Below are positions 9,501 to 17,400 of a DNA stretch of 64,000 nt, piece by piece. The notes below the pieces were generated by a model, which worked only from the letters and a program-made list of their open reading frames with translations, was not told the DNA's origin and did not search any database. The stretch is taken from the NCBI GenBank assembly GCA_965221755.1, contig OZ244921.1:682001-746000 (forward strand), in the 5' to 3' direction. How positions within the stretch are numbered: position 1 is the stretch's first letter; the number at the start of each line of letters is the position of its first letter. The stretch is from Azophilus sp965221755. GTDB lineage: Bacteria > Pseudomonadota > Gammaproteobacteria > Pseudomonadales > Azotimanducaceae. The position numbers and the translations under genes were made by a program.

Positions 9501-9950
9501 CTAGGTGGCAGGCGGGGCGGCCGCCAGGGCGGGCTGAAGTCCCTCAAGCAGTCCCTCAACGCGCGCCGTTCGCCCCTCAATGCGCACCACCCGCTGCTGG
9601 AGTTCATTGATTTGCGCGGACTGAGCCTGTAAGGCTGTGCGCAGTTCCGTGCGCAATTCGCCGATTTCCTTGTGCATTTCCGTGCGCAAGCCACTGAGCT
9701 CGTCGTGCATTTCCGTGCGCAAGCCGTTGAGCTCGTCGCGCATTTCCGTGCGCAAGCCGTTGAGCTCGTCGCGCATCTCCGTGCGCAAGCCATCGATCGC
9801 ATCGCGCATCTCGGTGCGCAATCCGCTGATGTCGTTGCGCACCGCAGTGCGCAGTTCCGCTATGTTCCCGCTCTGGTGCAGCATCAAGCCAGCCAGCCCG
9901 AGGATGCCGGTCACGAGCATTCCGGCTATGGTGAGGGTGTCCTTCGACAT
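9501..9950 (-). CDS. Membrane-anchored hendecad coiled-coil protein, unknown function
   Basis: 149 residues. One N-terminal membrane segment (about residues 8-25, IAGMLVTGILGLAGLMLHQ) is followed by a long coiled coil made of 11-residue repeats of the type GLRTEMRDELN (about six copies, residues 33-100). A second helical stretch and an Ala/Pro-rich tail follow. The 11-residue period predicts a right-handed or straight bundle rather than a heptad coil. The repeat is also exact at DNA level (33 bp), so copy number can change by slippage. No family name recognised. A DUF1640-type gene at 59053 has a similar 11-residue coil but the opposite topology (membrane segment at the C-terminus). Confidence 0.7.
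   Translation of the reverse strand: MSKDTLTIAGMLVTGILGLAGLMLHQSGNIAELRTAVRNDISGLRTEMRDAIDGLRTEMRDELNGLRTEMRDELNGLRTEMHDELSGLRTEMHKEIGELRTELRTALQAQSAQINELQQRVVRIEGRTARVEGLLEGLQPALAAAPPAT
9655..9850. repeat. 33-bp tandem repeats inside the coiled-coil gene
   Basis: The unit, recognisable by GTGCGCAAGCCGTTGAGCTC, recurs every 33 bp about six times, with central copies nearly identical. Each unit encodes 11 residues (LRTEM-RDEL-NG type). The repeats are coding, without spacers, so this is not a CRISPR array. Confidence 0.85.
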
Positions 9951-10115
9951 GTCGCCATCCTATCACGTCCAAGTGGCGGTCGGCGGCGACGGCCACCGCC
10001 GCATCCTGGCCGGACCACCCTACCCAACGGCGAAACGCCTCGAAATAGCCGATCTCTCAAGTGGTTGCGCGAGATCGACCCGCTTAAGCCGCGGACGAGC
10101 GGCAAGAACCCTCGA

Positions 10116-10730
10116 TCAGCGATTGATCCAGCGGAAGGTCAGGTTGATGCGTGGGCCGACGCCCGCTTTGGCGGCCACCTTGGGGACGCAGTGCCGCCAG
10201 TGCCTTTGCAGGGCGCCGCCCATCTCCAAGTAGCTGCCGCCGGGCAGGTTCCAAGCCATTTGCAGGCTGCGGTCGGCCTTGTGCCGCAGCCGAAAGCGGC
10301 GGCAGGCGCCCAGGCTGACGGAGCCGATCACGGGTTCGGCGCCGAGTTCGGGCTCATCGTCGCTATGCCAGCCCATGCTGTCCTGGCCATTGCGGTAATA
10401 GTTCAGCAAAACGCTGTTGAAGCGCGTTTCGGACACGGCTTCGACGCGCGCCTTGATCGCTGCCAAGTCCGCAGTCCAAGGTTCCGGGCGCAGCCGAATG
10501 CCGGAGTAGCAGTAGGCGGCGCCGACGTCGCCGTGCCAAGCCGTGAGGCGAGGCTGGCGCCGCTGGCGGCCAAAGATGCGGATCTCCTCCTGCCGCCACC
10601 GGGTTCGATCGCGCAGCGCGTTGAACCAGCGCTCTTGTTCGGCCTCGGACAGCAGCCGCTCCACGAAACGAACCCGGCCGCCGCGCAGCTCGATGGCTGC
10701 AATCGCCTCAGTAAGGCGCGGTTCCGCCAT
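10116..10730 (-). CDS. AlkB-family 2-oxoglutarate/Fe(II) dioxygenase
   Basis: Oxidative demethylase of the AlkB superfamily, about 204 residues. It probably repairs alkylated DNA or RNA bases. The iron ligands are visible: H122 and D124 in GWHSDDEPELG, and H180 in HWRHCVPK. The 2-oxoglutarate arginines R194 and R200 are in RINLTFR. The segment FNSVLLNYYRNGQDSMGWH resembles the ALKBH2/3-like subgroup more than E. coli AlkB. ATG 10730 lies inside the end of the SDR gene (23-bp overlap), so it is the last gene of a P450-SDR-AlkB operon. Nucleic-acid repair is the likelier role, although the operon context could hint at small-molecule hydroxylation. Confidence 0.88.
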   Translation of the reverse strand: MAEPRLTEAIAAIELRGGRVRFVERLLSEAEQERWFNALRDRTRWRQEEIRIFGRQRRQPRLTAWHGDVGAAYCYSGIRLRPEPWTADLAAIKARVEAVSETRFNSVLLNYYRNGQDSMGWHSDDEPELGAEPVIGSVSLGACRRFRLRHKADRSLQMAWNLPGGSYLEMGGALQRHWRHCVPKVAAKAGVGPRINLTFRWINR

Positions 10731-11490
10731 CAACGCTCAGCGTGGCGCCGGTGATGCCGCCGCCGGCACGACTGGCCAGCAGCACGGCGGCGGCAGCCAC
10801 TTCCTCGACGGCATTGGGCCGCTTGATGGCCGACTCCCGGGCGAACATGTCCACCATCTCGTCAAAGGTCAGGCCCATCGCCTCGGCCGTGGCAGGGCCG
10901 TTGTCCTTGACGATGTCGGTGATGATCAAGCCTGGGCAAATGGCATTGACGGTGACGCCCTGGGCGCCGACCTCCTGGGCCAGCGACTTGGTCAAGCCGT
11001 TGACCGCGTGCTTGGCCGCCGTGTAGGCCGTCAGCACCGGCTTGCCGACCTTGCCCTCGACGGAGGAGATGTTGAGGATGCGCCCGAAGCCGCGCTCCAG
11101 CATGCCGGGCAGCGCCCGGCGGCTGGCCCAGAAAGTGGAATAGAGGTTCCACTTGATGGCCAGATCGAAGGCCTCGTCGGAGAGTTCCGCCAGCGGCTGC
11201 AGGTCGCCGGCGCCGCCCGCGTTGTTGACCAGCACGTCCAAGCGCCCGAGACGCATCGCGGCCTGGTCGATGAAGCCTTCCACGTCGGCCTGAACGGTGG
11301 CGTCGCCCGCAATGAAGACCGCTGCGTCGCCGGCGTCCAGCTCCTCAAGCACCCGGCGGGCCTTGTCCCGATTGCGGGCCATCAGCGCAACCTTCGCGCC
11401 CTCGGCCAGAAAGGCTTCCGCGATGCCGCGGCCAATGCCCGCCGTGCCGCCCGTCACCGCCGCCGTCAGGCCTGCCAGCTGGGTTCCCAT
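10708..11490 (-). CDS. Short-chain dehydrogenase/reductase
   Basis: Classical SDR of 260 residues. The cofactor motif TGGTAGIG (residues 13-20), NNAG (89-92), catalytic Ser in NISSVEG (about 142) and YTAAK (Tyr156, Lys160) are all intact. The basic residues in ARNRDKARR after the second strand favour NADP(H). It starts 4 bp after the stop of the cytochrome P450 gene and overlaps alkB, so the three genes share a transcript. Pairing with a P450 suggests oxidation of the alcohol made by the P450, but the substrate is unknown. Confidence 0.9.
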   Translation of the reverse strand: MGTQLAGLTAAVTGGTAGIGRGIAEAFLAEGAKVALMARNRDKARRVLEELDAGDAAVFIAGDATVQADVEGFIDQAAMRLGRLDVLVNNAGGAGDLQPLAELSDEAFDLAIKWNLYSTFWASRRALPGMLERGFGRILNISSVEGKVGKPVLTAYTAAKHAVNGLTKSLAQEVGAQGVTVNAICPGLIITDIVKDNGPATAEAMGLTFDEMVDMFARESAIKRPNAVEEVAAAAVLLASRAGGGITGATLSVDGGTAPY

Positions 11491-11494
11491 TCCC

Positions 11495-12817
11495 CTACGC
11501 GGCCTTGGTGAACTTGAGCTTCAGCTCCAACGTGCCCAGCATGATGCCCGGCTGGTGCAGGAGGGTGTTGCCCGGCGCGTATTCGAGATGGTCGATGCGG
11601 TCCAGCAGCCCATCCCAAGCGATCACTTGCTCAAGCCGCGAGAGATGGGCGCCGGGGCACACGCGGGGGCCTTGGGAGAAGGTCAGGTGGCGGCTGACGG
11701 CTTTGCGGTCGAGCTGAAGCTCGTGCGGGCACTCGAACTCGGCGGCATCAATGTTGGCCGCCGCCCAGCGCAGGTGCAGTTGCGAACCCGCCGGCACGGC
11801 GACGCCCTGAAAGACCTCATCCCGGGTGGTGATGCGGGTCGAGAGCCCCTGGGTGGGCGAACGCAGGCGCATGCCCTCCTCGGTGAAGTGCCGAAGCTTG
11901 CTGCGGTCCTGCTTGATGGCATCGAACACGCCGTCGCGCTCGCACAGCAACTGCGCCTGCTCCTCAATGGCGTACTGGGTGGTCTCCAGCCCGCCGATGA
12001 CCATCGCATAGACGATGCCGTTGATCTCCAAGTCGGTCAGCTTGCGGCCCAAGGCTTGATAGGTCACTTGGGTCAGGAAGGTGATCATGTCATCCTTCGG
12101 GCGACGGCGACGATCCTCGATGTGCGCCTGCACGTAGTCGGCAAACTCGTTGAGCGCCTCGAACTGCTCGCCGGTCTGCTCCTCATTGAGCAGGTTGCGG
12201 TGCCCTTCGCCATAGACGAAGGGCGCCACTTGGGCAGCGCCCCACTTCTCCACCAGGGCGATGTCCTCCTGGGGGAAGCCGAGGATGCTGTTCATCACCC
12301 GCTGCGGCAGCGGGCGGGCGAATTCGGAGATGAACTCCACAACGCCGGGGTCGTTGTCGATCCAGTTGCCGATCAGGTCGTTGACGTGGCCGGCGATCAT
12401 TTCCGTGTTGCGGGAGGCGCCCGGCCCCACCCAGGGATCGGTCAGTTCCTGGCGATGGGAGCGGTACAGCGCATCGGTCGGGCGCAGCGTCATCATCGAC
12501 GCCATCATGGTGTTGATGTTCGGAATGTCCTGGGGCGGAACGCCGGATTCGTTAAGTTGCCTAAGCCCCAATGAAATCAGCGGCGGGAAGCGCACTGGAT
12601 CGCGCACCACCAAGGCGATGTCGTCGTACTTGGTCAGGATGAAGCCGTCCTTGTCCGGGGTGGGGCCTTCGCCGGGCAGGCGATGCACGGGAGCCTCGCG
12701 GTGCAGGATTTCATAGGCCGCGTACCAATGCTCCGGCGCGCCCGGCCCGAACAGGTCCACGTCGGCAAGGGTCACGGGACGCTGCACCCGGCTGCGTTCT
12801 TGATTGGGGGTCTTCAA
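11495..12817 (-). CDS. Cytochrome P450 (class I bacterial type)
   Basis: Soluble heme monooxygenase, about 440 residues, that needs separate ferredoxin and reductase (none adjacent). Heme-binding signature FSQGPRVCPGAH with Cys at about residue 387; ExxR in EEGMRLRSP; I-helix VIGGLETTQYAI, which has GG-E-T rather than the common AG-D/E-T. TTG 12817 is chosen because GGAGGGCGGAG lies just upstream and the N-terminus then has normal length. The frame stays open further upstream (to 13042) but that part is Cys/Pro-rich and unlike a P450. First gene of the P450-SDR-AlkB operon. Confidence 0.9.
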   Translation of the reverse strand: MKTPNQERSRVQRPVTLADVDLFGPGAPEHWYAAYEILHREAPVHRLPGEGPTPDKDGFILTKYDDIALVVRDPVRFPPLISLGLRQLNESGVPPQDIPNINTMMASMMTLRPTDALYRSHRQELTDPWVGPGASRNTEMIAGHVNDLIGNWIDNDPGVVEFISEFARPLPQRVMNSILGFPQEDIALVEKWGAAQVAPFVYGEGHRNLLNEEQTGEQFEALNEFADYVQAHIEDRRRRPKDDMITFLTQVTYQALGRKLTDLEINGIVYAMVIGGLETTQYAIEEQAQLLCERDGVFDAIKQDRSKLRHFTEEGMRLRSPTQGLSTRITTRDEVFQGVAVPAGSQLHLRWAAANIDAAEFECPHELQLDRKAVSRHLTFSQGPRVCPGAHLSRLEQVIAWDGLLDRIDHLEYAPGNTLLHQPGIMLGTLELKLKFTKAA

Positions 12818-13035
12818 TGGCTCCGCCCTCCCATGGGAAAAGCCTAGAATGGCCGAGACGAGGGCATCTGGCAAGGCGCTTCGCGGCAACTCCCGCCCTT
12901 GCGGCCAGCCCAGCCCCGTGCAGCAGGCGGCAGCGCAAGCCGCAATGTCGGTGCCCGGCATGGGGCAGGGAGAGGCGCAAGGGCGGCCGCACCCTGCCAA
13001 GGAAAGGCGCCTGAATCCCTTGCCGCCGGCCCTGC

Positions 13036-13335
13036 TCACCAAGCGGCGTGGAACTCCATGACGATGCCGTGGTCGGCCGGCGCTGGGCCGCTCCCGCGCC
13101 GCGTGGCCAGCACGCCGAGGCTGAGGTTCGGCGCGCCCAGCCCCGCCTCCGGCGTCAGGCGCCAGCCGAGGCTCCAGTCGCGGCTCCGGCCGGAAGCGCC
13201 GTAGCCCAAGTGCGGCGCGCCGATGAGCCGGTCGCCGAGGACCGGCAAGCCGAAGCCCGCCTCCATTGCCCAGCGGCCCGCGTCGCCGCCGTCTGCATGA
13301 CGCAGGCGTTCAAGCGCGACCGGATGTGTGAACGA
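13036..13335 (-). pseudogene. Remnant of an autotransporter-type beta-barrel C-terminus
   Basis: About 100 codons resembling the last part of the large barrel protein at 14423: GRWAMEAGFGLPV against GRWTMEAAWGMPV, and YGASGRSRDWSLGWRLTPE against LGRSGLARDFYLGWRLMPE. It ends in Trp, like an outer-membrane barrel. It begins directly after an in-frame TAA (13336-13338) with no convincing start. The segment LRHADGGDAGRW looks like two parts of the barrel (LRHDGGDA and AGRW, about 100 residues apart) joined by a deletion. A small expressed protein is possible but less likely. Confidence 0.7.
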
Positions 13336-13533
13336 TTAGGAAGGGGAATCACATAGGAAAGCTGACAGGCCTCACGATCGATGATCAGCGCCTACAAATT
13401 CCCTTGAGTGTTCAGCGGAAGCTCGGCTGAAGCATCGAGACAGCCGTCAAACTGGCCCGGCACAGTGGCGTTGTCAAGGCGAGCTGCGCGACAAGATAAG
13501 CGCCCTCGTTCCTGGCAAGGGCGCTGCGGCTGG

Positions 13534-14088
13534 CTACTGGAGGCCGCCGATTTTCTCGCCCCCCTGGTTGACGCGCGCGCAGCCCCTGCCGCCCATGAAC
13601 AGGAAGTAGGCCGATCCTGAGCTGGTCGCGTTGGCTACGGAGGTCAATTCTAAGGTCACCACCACGAGCTCGCCGGGCCCCTGCTGGCTATTGTTGCGAC
13701 TGCGGTTGCTCCAGATGTGGGCGCCGGCTACGGGGCGCACCTCGTAGATGTTCTCCCCAATAAGCGGGGCGGCTATGCCCCATCTCGTGGGGGGTACTCG
13801 CTGCCATACACCCCTGTTGCTATTCTCATTTCGCCACTCCCAGTCTTGGAATGCGCCAGCCGCCCGGTGCTCACTCCCAATCTCAGCAAAAACAGTGATC
13901 GGGAAGTCATTTCGAGTGCGGGTTTGGCCGTCGGTGCTCGATAGGGTGAGCGCAAAGCGGCCCGGCCTGGCGTGGTCGCCACAGCCATCTACGACTGCGG
14001 AAACCCTTTTGAGTGTCATGGCGCAAGTCGCCCGGGTGCAGGTGGTTTGCGCCTGCGCTGCCCCTGCAAGCAGCAGGAAGCAGAGCAT
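13534..14088 (-). CDS. Small secreted protein of unknown family, with a poly-C tract at its 5' end
   Basis: From ATG 14088 the product is 184 residues with a hydrophobic start (MLCFLLLAGAAQAQ) and cleavage after AQA, but no basic n-region. Codons upstream of 14088 extend the signal with R-A-R-L-T-A-L-A-A-A and run into a 22-base C tract. Two ATGs beyond it (14146 and 14156) are out of frame at this tract length, so the annotated start may be only the default form. The mature part has four cysteines and a beta-rich pattern (WEWRNENSNRGVWQRVPPT; GELVVVTLELTSVAN). No family recognised. It lies downstream of, and on the same strand as, the Calx-beta surface protein, so it may be exported to the same place. 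Confidence 0.65.
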   Translation of the reverse strand: MLCFLLLAGAAQAQTTCTRATCAMTLKRVSAVVDGCGDHARPGRFALTLSSTDGQTRTRNDFPITVFAEIGSEHRAAGAFQDWEWRNENSNRGVWQRVPPTRWGIAAPLIGENIYEVRPVAGAHIWSNRSRNNSQQGPGELVVVTLELTSVANATSSGSAYFLFMGGRGCARVNQGGEKIGGLQ

Positions 14089-14117
14089 CGCGGCCGCGAG
14101 GGCCGTCAGTCTAGCGC

Positions 14118-14139
14118 GGGGGGGGGGGGGGGGGGGGGG
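14118..14139. repeat. 22-base homopolymer (G on plus, C on the gene strand)
   Basis: An uninterrupted run of 22 G lies 30 bp upstream of ATG 14088 of the leftward secreted-protein gene. Runs this long slip at high frequency during replication. It could also be an assembly or sequencing artefact. Confidence 0.85.
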
Positions 14140-14150
14140 TAATCATAGCT

Positions 14151-14186
14151 ATGCATTGTTGACCTAGGATGTGGATGCATTGTTGA
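14151..14186. repeat. Two 12-bp direct repeats next to the homopolymer
   Basis: ATGCATTGTTGA occurs at 14151-14162 and 14175-14186, exactly 24 bp apart. The second copy continues into ATTGTTGAGGACAATAAT, which has ATTGT/ACAAT symmetry. They sit just upstream (gene sense) of the poly-C tract and could be a regulator site. On the gene strand each contains an ATG. Confidence 0.6.
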
Positions 14187-14253
14187 GGACAATAATACAG
14201 CTTGAGCGACATGTCAACCGGTTGCACCGCCAAAAATGACGGGATTTATAAAA

Positions 14254-14280
14254 GGAAGGCTCTGAATATCAGAGCTTTCC
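14254..14280 (-). terminator. Probable intrinsic terminator of the Calx-beta surface protein gene
   Basis: Arms GGAAGGCTCTGA (14254-14265) and TCAGAGCTTTCC (14269-14280) pair with a 3-nt loop and one mismatch. On the minus strand the hairpin is followed by TTTTATAAAT, giving the U-rich tail. It lies about 140 bp after the stop at 14423. Confidence 0.65.
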
Positions 14281-14282
14281 GT

Positions 14283-14330
14283 GCGGCACATGGATGTGCC
14301 GCCGACTTCAGTGCCGCAAGGCATTGAAGT
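14283..14330. other. Two further adjacent stem-loops
   Basis: GCGGCACAT (14283-14291) GG ATGTGCCGC (14294-14302) is a perfect 9-bp stem. ACTTCA-G-TGCC (14305-14315) GCAA GGCA-T-TGAAGT (14320-14330) is a 10-bp stem with one mismatch and a GNRA-type loop. With the terminator they form three consecutive hairpins in the 3' untranslated part of the surface-protein transcript. Confidence 0.6.
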
Positions 14331-14422
14331 AGCGAGCAAAGCTTCAGCCGCTGTTGGCGACCAATCCGGCAGCCGCAGGGAAACGCGTCCGGCCCGCCCC
14401 GACCGCGCGCCAGCGACCATGC

Positions 14423-17400
14423 TCACCAGTACACACTGGCTTCCAGGCTGATCGTATGCTCCGGCCTGCTCAGGCCGCTCTCTTGGCGGCTTGCTTGAAG
14501 GTCGAGCGACAGGTGTTGCGCGCCGTAGCCTTCCGGCATGAGTCGCCAGCCGAGATAAAAGTCGCGAGCGAGCCCGGAGCGTCCAAGTCCAGCATAAGGG
14601 CTGCCGGTGAAGTGCCCGCCGAAGACCGGCATGCCCCAGGCAGCCTCCATCGTCCAACGTCCCGCCGCTTCGCTTTTCGAACGGCTCGCAAGCGGCGCCG
14701 ATGCGAACAGTGCGTCGAGCCCGCCTTGCGCTCGGCTGCCATAGTCTTGGCGCAGGGTGAATGACAGCCCGCGATCTGTTGTCGGCGCTGGGTCGAAGGC
14801 AAGTGAGAAGGACAGTCCTTCATCCTTGAATCCATTGTCTTCGTGCGTCAGCAGCGAGCGACCTGCCACGTCAAGGACGAGGCCGAACAGAGGTGCGCTC
14901 CAGGACAGTCCGCCGCCGAATTCAACGCCGAAACCGGTTTCGGCGTCGCCGCCATCGTGACGCAGACCTGCCTCTAGGCGAGGCACGAGGCTGGCTCGAT
15001 TCGCCAAGGATAGAGGCCAGCGACCCTCCAGACCGAGCCTGAAACCGGTGATGGCGACATCCGACGCTGCAAGGCCGGGCGCATCTTCCGATGTCGTATG
15101 CGCCCACAGCGCATCTGAAATGACCGCCAGCGCCGGGCCTGCGTCCGAAGGCGGCATGAGGTCGCCGCGCAGGCCAGCGGCGGCCATGCGCCAGTCCATA
15201 TCGGCCTGATAGCGACCGCCCAAAGCAGGGGTAAGCCGCACTTCGCCCTGGCCTTGCCCAAGCGCCCCCCACACCCTGAACCGATCTGCGACCTGCATCG
15301 ATGCATACGGCAGCGCGGCTGTCAATGTGGCTTCGACCTGGCCATCGCCCTCGCCCACCGCCGCGCCGCTCATACGATGGCCGCCTTCGCTCGTGCTGCG
15401 CGTCACAGCGAGTCCCGCCAGATAGCGCCCTTGTTGATAGTCCACTCCCAGCATCGACGTTGTCGTCTCGCCGTCGAGCGACAGGTTCTCCTCGCGGCCC
15501 GCGAAACCGCTCTGCGCCGACCGCCCCCACAGCGCTAGGCTACCCCCCAAATCGCCGCCCCTGCCCGTCAGCGTAAAGCTTGATGCGAGCAGCGCCTCGC
15601 GCAGCGTCATGCTTCGTGACTGCGCTGGCAAGGCGCTATCTGTATCCGGATATTCACCGCCGAAAGACAGCGCATGGCCTGCGAAGCTACCCTGCATTCC
15701 AAGCTCGCGCGGCGCCTCTAGCCGCGCGGCGATGCCGGCGAGCGCCTGCTCGGCGACCGCGCGTCCGAATCGCGCCAGGTACGCGCCCGGCAACGGATCG
15801 TCGTTGGTGATTGTGCCCACGCCCACCGCATCGGCGATGGTGGCGCCTTGGGCGCGCGAAAGCACGACCTCGAAGGTTTCGCCGGAATCGCCGTGCGAGT
15901 CATCAAAGGCGTAGATCCAAAAATGCCGCTCTGTCTCGCCTGGCGCGAACGTCACCCACCATGAGTTGTGCTGGTAATCTTCGTTCTCGCGCGCCGACAC
16001 CGGATTCGACTGCCGGGTGGCCGCCAGCAGCTTCACCGTGTTCTCGGCTGCCAGCGACAGCGTGATGGTGAACTTCATGGCCTCGCCTTCCGCCCCGCTC
16101 GCATCGGAGACCGACAGCGCTGGCGCGGCCGCGGGTTCGTTTTCCTGTTGCATCGATGCCGATTGTGACGCGCCGCCCTCTAGCGCCGTCAGCGCCGCCA
16201 CCACCGGACTCCAGCGATCAGCCAAATACTTGACCGCATTGTCCCGCGCCTCGGCTGCCGTCATAGGCGTGAGGTCTTTGAACGCCGCATCGGTCTCGCC
16301 CAATGCCTTGAGCACCCTCTGCCAGCGTTTCACATGGGCCGGCCCGTTCCAGGTCTCCGCCGCATAGCCGCGCACATCGGCAATCAGGCTGGCATACGGA
16401 TTGACGACCGGCTCGTCGTTGTCTTTCGCCACGACGCTAGCTGGGGCATCCTGCGCGGCGGAAATGCTCACACTGCACGCCTCCAAACGCTCCAGCTCCT
16501 CGCGCACTGGGCGCCAGCCAGACCATTTGCGCTCGCCCGCCCGCGCCTCTGCCGCCGTGTAAGGCGTAAGCGTCGCATGTGTTTCTGCCCCGAAGGCAAT
16601 CAGCACACGGTGCCAGTTCTCGCCGTAGCCGCGGTCCGCGCGGTGGCGGTTCGACTGCCAGTAGCCACGCACTGTGTCAACCAAGCTCGCCGAAGTCGCG
16701 GCGCAAGCGGGCGGCACGGCATCGTCCTCGGCCTCGTCGCTCGCGCTCCTCGATTGCGCTTCTAGCAAGGTCAGTGCCGCCACCACTGGCGCCCAGCGCG
16801 TCCGATCTTGGTCGGCGTAGCCCTCAGCCTCGGTCGCGGTCATGGCCGGGCCTTCCCCCTCGGCGCCGCTGCTCAACGCATACAGCACGCGACGCCAGCG
16901 CAGCACATGGCCCCAGCCGCGCTCGGTCTCGGAAGTGTAGTGGCGGACCTTATTGATCAGGGATGGTTCGACGATGGTGAAGCGGGTTTCGCTCAGCCCG
17001 TCTCTGGAAATGCCCGAGTTGACCGTCCTCGACAGGGTGGCGATCACGCTCTCCTCCGTCTCGTCCAGATCATCGTGCAGGAGCGTGATGTAGAAGCGGG
17101 CCAAGCTTGCGCCCGCGGTGAGCGCGGTGCCATCCGCCGCGCTGTTCGTCCGGGTGCAGCCTTCACTGTCCAATTTGGTGCGCCCGCGGTTGTGGCGGAT
17201 TGAGTAGTCCGCGCCGGGCGTCGCGGTGCCGGTGAAGCACAGTCGGAACCCCCAGGCGTTCGGCAGATGCAAGCCATTGCCATCCGGCTTATAGGCAATC
17301 CGGTGAACGGTGAGCGTTCGCTGTGCGCCTTCGGCCAGCGCCTGCCCCGATACTTCGCTTCGCGACGGCGAGAACACAATGAAGTCTCGGTCGTTGATAA

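Noticed and set aside
9655..9850. Possible CRISPR array (33-bp period); the same was considered at 59145-59300
   Set aside because: The repeats are contiguous, lack spacers and keep one reading frame encoding a coiled coil.
12818..13042. A 75-residue N-terminal extension of the P450
   Set aside because: It is Cys/Pro/Arg-rich, not P450-like, and the ribosome site GGAGGGCGGAG marks TTG 12817.
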